A stretch of 64,000 bases of DNA. Source: Hymenobacter chitinivorans DSM 11115 (lineage in GTDB: Bacteria > Bacteroidota > Bacteroidia > Cytophagales > Hymenobacteraceae). Positions within the stretch are counted from its first letter, which is position 1; each line of letters starts with the position of its first letter. The notes under the pieces are model-generated. The model ran no database searches. It worked only from the letters and a program-made list of their open reading frames with translations, and had not been told where the DNA came from. Below are positions 53,933 through 62,533 of the stretch, piece after piece. Made by a program: the position numbers and the translations under genes. The stretch spans positions 1,736,001 to 1,800,000 of the forward strand of contig NZ_PGFA01000001.1 in NCBI RefSeq assembly GCF_002797555.1, written 5' to 3'.

Positions 53933-55133
53933 ATGACGCTTGCGCTGCTGCTGCCCACCCTGATTTTATTGCTTCTGCTGAGCCGGCCCGCCGTGACCTT
54001 GGTGCACGAACTGGGACACGCTGTAGTGGGCCGGCTGCTCGGGGGCGGTCCAGTCCAGGTTTTTGCGGGCTCCCACGGCAACCAGGACCGTAGCTTCCGG
54101 TTGCCGCTGGGCCGCGCCGCTGGGCCGCACGTCCGGGCTGTATATTATTCGTAACCCGTTGAAGTGGTCGGGGGGGCTGTGCGAATTTACTTACCCGCTG
54201 TCCGGCTCCCGGCGGGTGCTAATGTTGCTGGCCGGCCCTCTGTTGCCGGCCGTGGTGGCGGCCGGGCTGGCATGGCTCGTATTTCACACCGCAACGAATG
54301 ATCTGTGGCGCATGGCCAGTATTGCCTTCGTAGTGGGCACTGGGCTGTCATTGGTCCTGAACCTGGTGCCTAGCTCCACACCGGTGGCCTTGGCCAATGG
54401 CTCGACTACGCATACCGACGGGACGCTGCTGCGTTCCGCCTGGCTTCTGCGGCATTACTCTTTGGCGCACCAAGCAGCCCTGGCCGACTACCAGGCCGGT
54501 AAGTATGACGCAGCGGTCCGGGGGCTGCGGCCCTTTCTGGCCAGCCGGCGCCACCAATCCGACACAATTAGCATGGTGGTGTCGGCCTTGGTAATAACTA
54601 AGGAGTGCGACCAGGCCCGCCAGATACTAACCACCTACCGCGCCCAGTATCAGCCCACCAGTAATGGCTGGGTTAATGAAGGCGTATTGCACGCGCACTT
54701 CAACGAGTTGGACGCCGCTTTTGCCTGCTATGAGCAAGCCCTGCAACTGGACCCGGCCAACTCCTTTGCCCTCAACAACCGCGGCTACACCCACAACCGG
54801 GCCGGCCAGTACGCGCAGGCCGTGCCCGATTTTCGTCGGGCTCTGGAGCTCAATCCGGGCTTTGCTTACGCCCACGCCAACCTGGGCCTGGCCCTGCTGA
54901 TGCTGGGCGAAACCGATGAGGGCCTGGGCCACGTGCGCTACTCCCTGCGCCTCGACGACCAGAACGCCTACGCTTACCGCAACCTGGGCATCTACCATCT
55001 GCAGCGCGGGGAGTTGGAAGAGGCCCGCCGGCAACTCGACCGGGCCTGGGAGCTTGATCCGCACACCGATTTACTGGCCGACTACCGGGCCCAGCTGCAA
55101 AGCCGCTTCGACGGGAAACCTCCGTCCAACTAG
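53933..55133 (+). pseudogene. M50-type site-2 protease/TPR membrane protein, broken by a 13-bp tandem duplication
   Basis: The reading frame starts at the ATG at 53933 (MTLALLLPTLILLLLLS), contains HELGH (residues 25-29, the M50 zinc motif) and runs to a stop at 54154. The remainder is found in another frame to 55133: LYIIRNPLKWSGGLCEFTY, hydrophobic helices, then three or four TPR motifs (LDAAFACYEQALQLDPANSFALNNRGYTHNRAGQYAQAV). The break is explained exactly by GCCGCTGGGCCGC repeated in tandem at 54103-54115 and 54116-54128; deletion of one copy fuses the two frames as LPLGRTSGLYIIRN. The gene is thus disrupted, or phase-variable, or misassembled. Confidence 0.88.
54103..54128. repeat. 13-bp perfect tandem duplication inside the M50/TPR gene
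   Basis: GCCGCTGGGCCGC occurs twice head-to-tail. Its length is not a multiple of three, so it shifts the frame by +1. This is the sole cause of the frame break in the surrounding gene. Confidence 0.95.
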
Positions 55134-55218
55134 CGCCCGGCGGCTTTTGCGTCGGTGCAGTGTAGCCCCGGCCGCTGATTCTGCGTAACCACGGGCAACT
55201 CCCTGACCCGTTTACGCC

Positions 55219-56208
55219 ATGTTTCGCTTTCTGTCTGTACTACTGCTGGCCCTGCTGCTCTCGCGGCCCGGCTCGGCCCAAAATACCGTCCTCAACGCCA
55301 CGCTCGACGGCTACGAGTATCCGTTTCCGGTCAAGTACCTGCCCCTGAAGCTCGAAGGCCAGGCCCTGCGCATGGCCTACATGGACGTGCCGGCCACTAC
55401 TAAAGCCAACGGCCGTACCGTCGTGCTGCTGCACGGCAAAAACTTTTTCGGGGCCTACTGGCGCGAGACCATTAAGGCGCTGACGGGGGCGGGCTTCCGG
55501 GTGGTGGTGCCCGACCAGGTGGGCTTCGGCAAGTCCGACAAGCCGGATCTGCACTACTCCTTTCACCAATTAGCCCGCAACACCAAGCATTTGCTCGACA
55601 CGCTGGGCGTGCCAAAGGCCGTGGTCGTGGGTCACAGCATGGGCGGTATGCTGGCCACCCGCTTTGCGTTGCTCTACCCCGAAGCCACCGAAAAGCTGGT
55701 GCTCGAAAACCCCATCGGCTTGGAAGATTACCGCGTCGGCGTGCCATTCCAGACCATTGACCAAGCCGAGGCCACCGAGCGCAGAAGCACCGAGGCAAGC
55801 ATCCGCAAGTACCACGCTACCTATTACCCCAACGGCTACCCCCAGGCCCACGACGAGTGGCTGTTGCCGCTGGCGGCCCAAACCAAAAGCCCGGACTTCC
55901 CAAAAGTGGCCCGGGCCAATGCCCTGACCTTTGACATGATTTACCAGCAGCCGGTGGCGTACGAGTTCAGCCGGGTGCAGGCTCCCACGCTGCTCATCAT
56001 CGGGCAGGCCGACCGCACGGTGGTGGGTAAAAAGCTGATTAAGAACCCGAAAGTGCTGGCCGCCATGGGGCAGTACCCCGCGCTGGGCCGGCGCACCGCC
56101 GCCCAGATCAAAGGCGCCAAGCTGGTGGAGCTGGACAAGGTGGGCCACATTCCGCATCTGGAGGCCTTTGCCAAATTCCGGGAAGCCCTGCTGGCCTTTG
56201 TGAAGTAA
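55219..56208 (+). CDS. Secreted alpha/beta hydrolase
   Basis: The 329-residue product has a signal peptide (MFRFLSVLLLALLLSRPGSAQ) and an alpha/beta-hydrolase domain. The oxyanion region is VVLLHGKNFFG, the nucleophile elbow VVVGHSMGGMLA, and the acid and His appear in LLIIGQADRTVVG and VGHIPHLEAFAKF. The sequence is similar to haloalkane dehalogenase/epoxide hydrolase-like and esterase proteins; the substrate is unknown. It is monocistronic and convergent with the SUMF1 lipoprotein operon. Confidence 0.9.
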   Translation: MFRFLSVLLLALLLSRPGSAQNTVLNATLDGYEYPFPVKYLPLKLEGQALRMAYMDVPATTKANGRTVVLLHGKNFFGAYWRETIKALTGAGFRVVVPDQVGFGKSDKPDLHYSFHQLARNTKHLLDTLGVPKAVVVGHSMGGMLATRFALLYPEATEKLVLENPIGLEDYRVGVPFQTIDQAEATERRSTEASIRKYHATYYPNGYPQAHDEWLLPLAAQTKSPDFPKVARANALTFDMIYQQPVAYEFSRVQAPTLLIIGQADRTVVGKKLIKNPKVLAAMGQYPALGRRTAAQIKGAKLVELDKVGHIPHLEAFAKFREALLAFVK

Positions 56209-56216
56209 AGCTGGCG

Positions 56217-56444
56217 TTAGCGGCGGTTGGGAAACGAAATCTGGCACACGCACCGGAACCCAACAGTTGAGGCCGGGCCCGAGTAGCGGCCCAGGTTGGG
56301 AATGCGCGTGCCGGCCAGGGGCAAGGCCGTGGTAGCGCTGTAGGGCCCGGGCAGGATGCTGGCGGGGGCCTGCACCGAATAGCAGCCTGCCAAGACGCCG
56401 GTCAGCGCCACAAGGCTGCCCTGCAGGCAATGTCGAAGATTCAT
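56217..56444 (-). CDS. Small lipoprotein with a SUMF1-type C-terminal tail
   Basis: The 75-residue product (ATG at 56444) has a lipoprotein signal ending in VLAGC and a short mature part. Its last residues, GPASTVGFRCVCQISFPN, match the final residues GPAAHIGFRAVCDVEFPN of the upstream protein (56458-57663). It is thus a shortened paralogue consisting of a signal and a tail, without the SUMF1 core. It could be a decayed duplicate or a regulatory tail protein. It lies 13 bases after the upstream gene. Confidence 0.65.
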   Translation of the reverse strand: MNLRHCLQGSLVALTGVLAGCYSVQAPASILPGPYSATTALPLAGTRIPNLGRYSGPASTVGFRCVCQISFPNRR

Positions 56445-56457
56445 GCGGTAGGCCGGG

Positions 56458-57663
56458 TTAGTGCTTCTGCGAAGTAGCCAGCGGGGCCTGGTTGGGAAAC
56501 TCAACGTCGCACACGGCCCGGAAGCCAATGTGGGCCGCTGGGCCCTGGTAGCTGCCGCACTCCTTGATGGCGCACTCCACGAGCCGGTCCTGGTAGCTAC
56601 CGCCTTTAGTCACGCCCTGTTCCTGCACCAGTTCGGCCACGTTGCCGGTCATGTGGTAGAGCCCCAGGCCATTGACGGGCAGGTCGTAGACGTAGCTGGG
56701 CGTGGAAGCGGCCAGAAAGTAAGGTGCTTCCCGGCGGCAGTTGAACATCACGATTTCGGAGCGTTGGCGGTTGAAGGCCAGAATATCCTTGCGAATCTGG
56801 GCCGCCGAGTTGGTCGTGCCCGAGCGAAGGCGCAGGTACTCGGCCGCCTGCGGATTCACCGTTACTTCCGCCGTCGACACCTCGTAGCCGTAGGGCAGCT
56901 TGGTGCCGTAGTGGGCCGCAAATTCCCATTCGGCCTCGGTGGGCAGCCGGTAGGTGATGCGCACGTATTTCGGGTCGCGGGAGCTGCGGATGCCGCGGTC
57001 CTCGTTGAGCAGGCGGGTTACGGTGCGGCTACGCCAGCGGCAGTATTCGAGTACCTGCTCGTAGCTGATGCCCACCACCGGGTAGAGGCGGTAAAAGGGA
57101 TTGGTAAAATAGCCCCGCACGGGCTGCACCGTCGAGTCGGGCAGATACAGGCGGACTTCGGCGGCCGACTTGGTTTTGGCCAGGCTGTGCAAAAATGTTT
57201 GCCATTCCACGTTGGGCACTTCCACCTCGTCCATCTGAAACTGGTCCCCAATCCAGACCACACCGGGCGGAATCACGCCTTCGTCCTCGGCCTTCTGAAT
57301 CTTAAGGCTGGGCGGGGGCAGGGCCCGCAGCCGGGCCAGAGCCACGGTGGCCGTGTCGGCGGCAAAGCGCAGGCCTACGACCCGGGCATCGGAAAAGCCC
57401 TGGTAGGGCTGCAGGGGCTGGGCGACCCCGAGGGGGGCGTCTTCATCCTCGGCCTCGGCGCGTACGATGCGCTGCACCTGCTGCTCATCCCAGACCTGCA
57501 GCGGCACGCCGGTTTGGGCGCTGACAGTGCCGGGCCGGGTGCTGGTGGGGGCCGCCCCGCGCAGGGCCGTCGGAAACTGGTACCGAATCAGGGCCGTTTG
57601 GCAGGCGCCAAGCCCGCCGAGTATAGCTAGCAGAAGAAACCGACCGTACGCGGAGCTTCGCAT
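56458..57663 (-). CDS. SUMF1/GldJ-like lipoprotein (formylglycine-generating enzyme fold)
   Basis: From the ATG at 57663 (MRSSAYGRFLLLAILGGLGACQ) the product has 401 residues with a lipobox Cys. The FGE-sulfatase-modifying fold is seen in FQMDEVEVPNVEWQTFLHSLA, PVVGISYEQVLEYCRWRSRTV, YRLPTEAEWEFAAHYGTKLPYGYE, GLYHMTGNVAELVQE and KGGSYQ...GFRAVC. This resembles the gliding motility lipoprotein GldJ more than catalytic FGE, since the paired active-site cysteines are not obvious. It is in an operon with the polyferredoxin (10-base gap). Confidence 0.88.
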   Translation of the reverse strand: MRSSAYGRFLLLAILGGLGACQTALIRYQFPTALRGAAPTSTRPGTVSAQTGVPLQVWDEQQVQRIVRAEAEDEDAPLGVAQPLQPYQGFSDARVVGLRFAADTATVALARLRALPPPSLKIQKAEDEGVIPPGVVWIGDQFQMDEVEVPNVEWQTFLHSLAKTKSAAEVRLYLPDSTVQPVRGYFTNPFYRLYPVVGISYEQVLEYCRWRSRTVTRLLNEDRGIRSSRDPKYVRITYRLPTEAEWEFAAHYGTKLPYGYEVSTAEVTVNPQAAEYLRLRSGTTNSAAQIRKDILAFNRQRSEIVMFNCRREAPYFLAASTPSYVYDLPVNGLGLYHMTGNVAELVQEQGVTKGGSYQDRLVECAIKECGSYQGPAAHIGFRAVCDVEFPNQAPLATSQKH

Positions 57664-57673
57664 AGAACAAGGA

Positions 57674-59059
57674 TTAGGAAAGGAGCCGCAAACTATCGGC
57701 GTGAATAAACGAGGAACCCTGGTAGCGGCCCTCGCGCGGTCCGTTTTCCAGGTTGAGCACGCCCCGGGGGCAGGCCGTGCTGCACATACCGCAGCCCACG
57801 CACGAGGCCCGGATGATGGGCTCCCCGCGCTGGGCGTACTGCTTGACATCAATGCCCATCTCGCACACGTTGGAGCAGTTGCCGCAGCTGATGCACTGCC
57901 CGCCGTTGGTGGTAATGCGGAACCGGGAAAAATGCTTTTGCAGCAAGCCCAGGTAGGCGGCCATGGGGCAGCCAAAGCGGCACCACACCCGGTTGCCCAG
58001 AATAGGGTAGAAGCCCACGCCTACCACGCCCGAAAACACGGCCCCAATCACGAAGCCGTAAAAGCGGTACAGCCCGTCGGCCAGGGAGCCCAGCAGGGCG
58101 CCGTGCAGCCAATAGTTGAGCCACACGATAATCGTTACCAGAATAATCAGGGCCAGAATCGGGTAAATCAGCCGCACTTCCCAGCGCCAAGCGGCCCGGC
58201 TCTTGTCGGACAGCTGACGGTAGGGGTCCCCGGCGGTTTCGGCCAGGCCCCCGCAGCCGCACACCCAGGAGCAGTACCAGCGCTTGCCGTAGAAATAGGT
58301 GAGAATGGGCGTGGCTACGAACGACATCACGGCGCCCCATACCACCATGAAAACGCCCAGGGCCTGCCCGTCCCGAATCAAATACTCAAACGAGCTGGGA
58401 AACAGGTAGTCGTACTTCAGGGGCCAGAAGTAGGTGAAGTAGAACTCGGGCTGCTGGAAAAACTGCAGCACGCCGGGCAGCAGAAACGCAAAGGCCAGCT
58501 GGAAAAACATGACTGACCCGGTGCGCAGGCGCTGGTAGCGGGAGTGCCGGTACTTCCACAAAGCCCGGCCGCCCATGAGCAGAATGGCCAGGGTGTAGAA
58601 TGTGCCGTAAAGAAACCACTGGTCGGCCGGCCGCTGGCGCAGCAGCTGGCTGAATGGGTCGAGCGTGTGTACCAGGCCGTTGAGCAGGCCGAAGTTGCCT
58701 TTGTCGTCGGGGGTGCTGTACCAGTAGAGCAGCACGTAGAAACCGGTCAGGACTACGGCCGTGACCCAGGCCACGGCCCCTCGGCTGGTGCTGCCGCGCA
58801 GCCAGAGGTTGTCGTGCTGCAGGCCGGCGGGCTGGCGGCCGTACTTAAGCCAGGCCCAGGCCAGCGTGCCGCCGCTCACCAGGCTCAGGGCCGCGTACAG
58901 GCTGAGCCGGGCCCGGTCGGCATCGGCGTCGGCGGCGGCCACGAGCAACGCCAGAAAGCCCAGCCCAATGATGGTAAGCGTGGTTTTTTCGGGCGTGGAA
59001 ACCGTAGGTAAAGGCGGCTGGGCCAGCGCCAGGCTAGCTGCCGCAGGGGAAGCGGGCAT
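57674..59059 (-). CDS. Membrane polyferredoxin (NosR/NapH-like 4Fe-4S protein)
   Basis: The product (461 residues from the ATG at 59059) has six or so transmembrane helices and cysteine clusters in the order of NapH/NosR-type proteins: CSWVCGCGGLAETAGDP, CRFGCPM, then two ferredoxin motifs CISCGNCSNVCEMG and CVGCGMCSTACPRG. It is a membrane electron conduit that passes electrons from the quinone pool or NADH side to a periplasmic acceptor. The upstream FAD reductase and the small membrane protein are probable partners. No nitrous-oxide or nitrate reductase gene is visible, so the acceptor is unknown. Confidence 0.9.
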   Translation of the reverse strand: MPASPAAASLALAQPPLPTVSTPEKTTLTIIGLGFLALLVAAADADADRARLSLYAALSLVSGGTLAWAWLKYGRQPAGLQHDNLWLRGSTSRGAVAWVTAVVLTGFYVLLYWYSTPDDKGNFGLLNGLVHTLDPFSQLLRQRPADQWFLYGTFYTLAILLMGGRALWKYRHSRYQRLRTGSVMFFQLAFAFLLPGVLQFFQQPEFYFTYFWPLKYDYLFPSSFEYLIRDGQALGVFMVVWGAVMSFVATPILTYFYGKRWYCSWVCGCGGLAETAGDPYRQLSDKSRAAWRWEVRLIYPILALIILVTIIVWLNYWLHGALLGSLADGLYRFYGFVIGAVFSGVVGVGFYPILGNRVWCRFGCPMAAYLGLLQKHFSRFRITTNGGQCISCGNCSNVCEMGIDVKQYAQRGEPIIRASCVGCGMCSTACPRGVLNLENGPREGRYQGSSFIHADSLRLLS

Positions 59060-59157
59060 CGGAGAGAAGCGGTGAATGGGGCAGCGGAGAGAGGTAGTTC
59101 GGCAAGCCGAGCAGTAAGATAAGCTTTTGGCCGCAACCAAACATACCGCCCGGCTAA

Positions 59158-59385
59158 TTAATGATGGTGGTGATGTCCTTCACTGGGCTTGCCAAACAGG
59201 TTGAGCAGGGTGCCCACCACGTACAGCGCCGCCCAGCAGGCGTAGAGCCAGGTAAAACCCTCGGGGAGGCGGTGCACGAAATAGTGCAGAATCAGGTGGG
59301 CGGCCCCGCTCATAAGCAGGCCCGTAACGGCAATAAACTGGAAGCTGTTCAGGGCGCTGGGCCGGTAAAGCTTGGTGAAATCCAT
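59158..59385 (-). CDS. Small two-helix membrane protein with a histidine tail
   Basis: I do not recognise this 75-residue protein. It has two transmembrane helices (SFQFIAVTGLLMSGAAHLIL and GFTWLYACWAALYVVGTLLNL) separated by HYFVHRLPEG, and it ends in GHHHHH, five consecutive His at the C-terminus. The tail and the histidines between the helices suggest metal or haem binding. It is located between the FAD reductase and the polyferredoxin genes, all on the same strand. Confidence 0.75.
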   Translation of the reverse strand: MDFTKLYRPSALNSFQFIAVTGLLMSGAAHLILHYFVHRLPEGFTWLYACWAALYVVGTLLNLFGKPSEGHHHHH

Positions 59386-59519
59386 AGAAGGCGGAAAATA
59401 GGAGTGAAGTAGCTACAAGCCGGTTCCGGCCGGAATGATTCGGGGCTGGCCGCAGAAAAGTAGCCGGCTACGGGTGGGCAAAGTTTAGGCGGCCGTTGCA
59501 GTTGAATTTCTGCAGCAGT

Positions 59520-60851
59520 CTAGAAGCGGGCAAATAATCCTTTGCGGCGCTGCAAGACCGTGGCGTGCTGGGGAAACTGCTGGTTGAACTGCCGGACCAT
59601 GTCGGGCTCGTGCTGGCGGTAAAACTCGGGGTCGAAGTTGGCCGCGCCCAGCTGGGCCATGACCTCCCGGATGGGCGTCTGGGCGCTGATCCACCGGGCG
59701 CACACCTCGTGGCGCAGGCGCAGCCCCAGGGCGTTGAAGCCCGTTACGGCAAAGCCCGGGGTGCTGCTGAAGTTGATGCGCAACGCCTGCCGGCCGCTGG
59801 GGTGCTCCCAGTAAAAGGAGTCGGTGCCGGCTTCGGCCTGGGCCGGCACGCGGCCGTAGGTCTGGTATTCCAGGGCAAAAAACTTGGCCGAGTTAAACCA
59901 CACCCCGCGCTGGTAGGCCGTGGGTTGCCCGCAGATGGTATGGGCCACGGTTTCGCCCTGCATGCGGCCGGTGTACCACAGCTGCTCGACGGGCACCTCA
60001 GCAGGGCCCGGCTGCCGGTGCTGGGCACAGTCGCCGGCGGCGTACACGTTCGGCACGCTGGTTTGCAGCTGCGCATCCACCAAGATGCCCCGGTCGGTTT
60101 CCACGGCCGTGTCCTGTACCAGGCTTAGGTTGGGCGTGACGCCCGTGGCCAGGCCCAGCCACTGGCAGGGCAGTTCCTCGCCGGCGGTGGTGCGCACGGC
60201 CCGCACCCGGCCCTGCGCGTCGGCCAGGATTTCGGCCAGCTCGGTCTGGTAGCACACCGTCACGCCGTGCTCGGCAAACTGCTGATCCACGAGCCGGGCC
60301 TCCGGGGCGGGCAGCACCGAGCCCCAGTAGTGGGCGTCGCGCACGAGCACCGTGGTGCTGATGCCGCGCGAGTGCAGCATTTCGGCCAGTTCCACCCCAA
60401 TCAAGCCCCCACCTACCACCACGGCCTGCCCGATGCCGTGGGTGTCGCGCTCCATGCGGGCCAGGTCGGGCAGGCCGTAGAGGCCCTGCACGCCCAGCAG
60501 ATCTTGCCCCGGCCAATCGGCCCGGCGGCTCACCGAGCCCGTGGCCAGCAGCAGCTTGTCGTAGCCCAGCTGCCGGCCGTCGTGCAGGGTTACGGTCTGG
60601 CGTTGCGTATCCAGACTGGCGGCCGTGGCCTCAACCAGTTCCAGGCGGTTTTCTGCCCAGAACCAGTCCTCGTAGGGCTTGATATCGGCGTAGCGCATAT
60701 GGCCCAGATACACGTACATCAGGGCCGTGCGGGAGTAATGGTGGGTGCTTTCCCCCGACACCAGGGTAATCCGGGCCGCGGGCTGCAGGCGGCGTACCGT
60801 CAGGGCCGCCGTTACGCCCGTTATACCATTGCCAATAATGAGAAGGCGCAT
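59520..60851 (-). CDS. FAD/NAD(P)-dependent oxidoreductase (nitrite-reductase-like/ferredoxin reductase type)
   Basis: The 443-residue product (ATG at 60851, MRLLIIGNGITGVTAALTVRR) is a two-dinucleotide-binding disulfide-oxidoreductase-fold flavoprotein without the redox disulfide: FAD motif GxGxxG at the start, NAD motif VVVGGGLIGVELAEMLHSRG, and FAD-binding VPNVYAAGDCAQ. Homologues are rubredoxin/ferredoxin reductases and NirB/NasB-like proteins. The C-terminal 130 residues are distinct from the standard dimerisation domain. It is first in the - strand redox operon and may feed electrons to the polyferredoxin. Confidence 0.88.
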   Translation of the reverse strand: MRLLIIGNGITGVTAALTVRRLQPAARITLVSGESTHHYSRTALMYVYLGHMRYADIKPYEDWFWAENRLELVEATAASLDTQRQTVTLHDGRQLGYDKLLLATGSVSRRADWPGQDLLGVQGLYGLPDLARMERDTHGIGQAVVVGGGLIGVELAEMLHSRGISTTVLVRDAHYWGSVLPAPEARLVDQQFAEHGVTVCYQTELAEILADAQGRVRAVRTTAGEELPCQWLGLATGVTPNLSLVQDTAVETDRGILVDAQLQTSVPNVYAAGDCAQHRQPGPAEVPVEQLWYTGRMQGETVAHTICGQPTAYQRGVWFNSAKFFALEYQTYGRVPAQAEAGTDSFYWEHPSGRQALRINFSSTPGFAVTGFNALGLRLRHEVCARWISAQTPIREVMAQLGAANFDPEFYRQHEPDMVRQFNQQFPQHATVLQRRKGLFARF

Positions 60852-61093
60852 ACAAGAAGGAAGAAGTCGGCCGGGAGGGCCCGGCAATCAAATGTAGGCG
60901 GCCCGCTGCCCAATGCCGCTACCGGCGGTGTGGGGTGGCCCGTCAGGACGTTATCAACCGCACTTTGCGGGTCGGGGTTTGAGGATACGCGTTGGGTTGG
61001 GCACTAAACTCCTGCGGCCGCGCGCCCAACCTCCCCGGCCCCGGTGCGTAAGCTACTAACAAATTCCCCCGTCAACCCAAAGCACCTCTCCAG

Positions 61094-61471
61094 ATGGCTA
61101 CCGATAACGAAAACGAAGAAATCACCAAAACGCCCGGCACTACTAAGAACGAGGGCCTGGAAAAAGAGCGTGAGTACAAGGAAGGCGAAAGTAACGGCAA
61201 AGCCTCCGATGACCCCTCGGCCCACCGCAACATGGGCGCCAACGGCTATACCCAGCGCAGCGACCAGAAAGATCAGCTCGAAAACCTGCACATCGGCGGC
61301 GACGATCTGACCCCCTACGGGGCCAACAACCACGCCACGCCAGGGGAGCAGGCTCAGGGCCCGGGCTTCGAGGCGGAAGGCAGCTACGAAAAGGATATGG
61401 ACATCCGCACCCGGGAGCAGCAGTTTGGCGAAAAAGCGCCCAGCGGCCCCCCCCGAACTCCCCGCGACTAA
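61094..61471 (+). CDS. Small hydrophilic, disordered protein of unknown function
   Basis: The 125-residue product is rich in Glu, Lys, Asp, Gly and Asn with no hydrophobic core (KNEGLEKEREYKEGESNGKASDD and YTQRSDQKDQLENLHIGGDDL). It resembles stress-inducible, hydrophilin-like proteins found near starvation or desiccation genes in Hymenobacter-type bacteria. There is no signal peptide. A strong terminator follows, which supports a real short transcript. Confidence 0.65.
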   Translation: MATDNENEEITKTPGTTKNEGLEKEREYKEGESNGKASDDPSAHRNMGANGYTQRSDQKDQLENLHIGGDDLTPYGANNHATPGEQAQGPGFEAEGSYEKDMDIRTREQQFGEKAPSGPPRTPRD

Positions 61472-61495
61472 ATGCCGTCAGCAGCAGTTGCTACG

Positions 61496-61527
61496 AAAAG
61501 CCCCGGCACGGTCCGGGGCTTTTTTTA
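61496..61527 (+). terminator. Intrinsic terminator
   Basis: AAAAGCCCCGG (61496-61506) pairs with CCGGGGCTTTT (61513-61523) across a 6-base loop, and the T run extends to 61527. It lies directly after the hydrophilic protein gene. Confidence 0.92.
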
Positions 61528-61747
61528 TGGGTTTGCGGCAGTTGTGACCCTGGCGGATAGGAGGAATTGGCCGCTGGGTACGGAAGCGGCCGGCGCAGGG
61601 TTACGAAAATGTTAGGACAGTGTATGACTATTTATATATCTTTAGAAACCCGAAATAAAGCTACAACAAAACGCGGCCCAACTGCGCCCGTTCGAAGGCT
61701 TTAGGCGGTACCCTGATCATTTTCTAACACCCACAATTCACGCATCT

Positions 61748-62452
61748 ATGAGCACTTCTACCCCTTCAAATGAACCAGAAATCGACGAGGCTGAGCTGCT
61801 AGCCACTGAGGAAGAAGAGGATTTTTCCTCCGGCAACGGGCGGCTGGCCATCATCGTGGGCGCTATTGTATTATTTGCCGGCCTGGGGTACGCCTTTGTG
61901 CCCGTTAAAACGGCAAAGTCGGCTATTTCCAACGTCATGCCCTCCTTCGTGCTGGGCGATGCTACCGTAACGGGCAGCCGGCCGGCGGAAGAGCAGCCCG
62001 CCGATGCCGCCACCGCTACCGTAGCCCCCGAAGCGGCTACGGCGCCCGTAGCCACGGCCGCTAAACCCGTGGCCCGCCCGGCCGCCGCGGCCGCCGTAGC
62101 GGCCCAGCCCGTGCGCCCGACCGAAATGGCTCCGGCCGAAGTAGCACCGCTGCCCGAAGCCGAAGCACCCGTTGCCGCCGCACCCGCCGAGCCCGTCAAC
62201 GTAACGCTCTCGGGCCGGATTCTGGACGAGAATGGCCGCCCGCTGGCCGGCGCTACCGTACTGGTAAAAGGCTCGCGCAAGGGCACCGGCACCGATGCCA
62301 ACGGCAACTATACCCTGGAAGTACCCGCCGGCGACAACACGCTGGTATACGGCTACGGCGGCTACCAGGACCAGGAGCTGCGGGCCCGCGGCGGACAGCC
62401 CGTCAACGTGACGCTGACCCCGGCGGAAGGGGGCAAGCGCCGCCGCCGGTAA
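61748..62452 (+). CDS. Single-pass membrane protein with carboxypeptidase-regulatory-like C-terminal domain
   Basis: The 234-residue protein has an acidic N-terminus (EIDEAELLATEEEEDF), one transmembrane helix (LAIIVGAIVLFAGLGYAFV, about residues 33-51), a long Ala/Pro/Val-rich linker (about 75-145) and a CarboxypepD_reg domain (VTLSGRILDENGRPLAGATVLVKGSRKGTGTDANGNYTLEVPAG) ending in GKRRRR. The linker and the arrangement resemble TonB, but the C-terminal domain is not TonB_C. It may act as an envelope spacer or adaptor. Function unknown. Confidence 0.8.
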   Translation: MSTSTPSNEPEIDEAELLATEEEEDFSSGNGRLAIIVGAIVLFAGLGYAFVPVKTAKSAISNVMPSFVLGDATVTGSRPAEEQPADAATATVAPEAATAPVATAAKPVARPAAAAAVAAQPVRPTEMAPAEVAPLPEAEAPVAAAPAEPVNVTLSGRILDENGRPLAGATVLVKGSRKGTGTDANGNYTLEVPAGDNTLVYGYGGYQDQELRARGGQPVNVTLTPAEGGKRRRR

Positions 62453-62460
62453 ACTGCGGT

Positions 62461-62520
62461 CGTAAGCACCACAAAAAAAGGCCACCCAGTACTGGGTGGC
62501 CTTTTTTTGTGGTGCTTACG
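62461..62520. terminator. Perfect 60-bp palindrome, bidirectional terminator
   Basis: All 60 bases are self-complementary: CGTAAGCACCACAAAAAAAG (62461-62480) pairs with the matching 62501-62520 and the central GGCCACCCAGT is mirrored as ACTGGGTGGCC. There is no loop base. It has A/T tracts in both directions and lies 8 bases after the + strand stop and 13 bases before the convergent permease stop. Confidence 0.95.
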
Positions 62521-62533
62521 GGTTCGGTGGCCA

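Noticed and set aside
57664-57975. N-terminal extension of the SUMF1-like lipoprotein
   Set aside because: It overlaps the polyferredoxin gene and lacks protein character. The lipobox signal begins at 57663.
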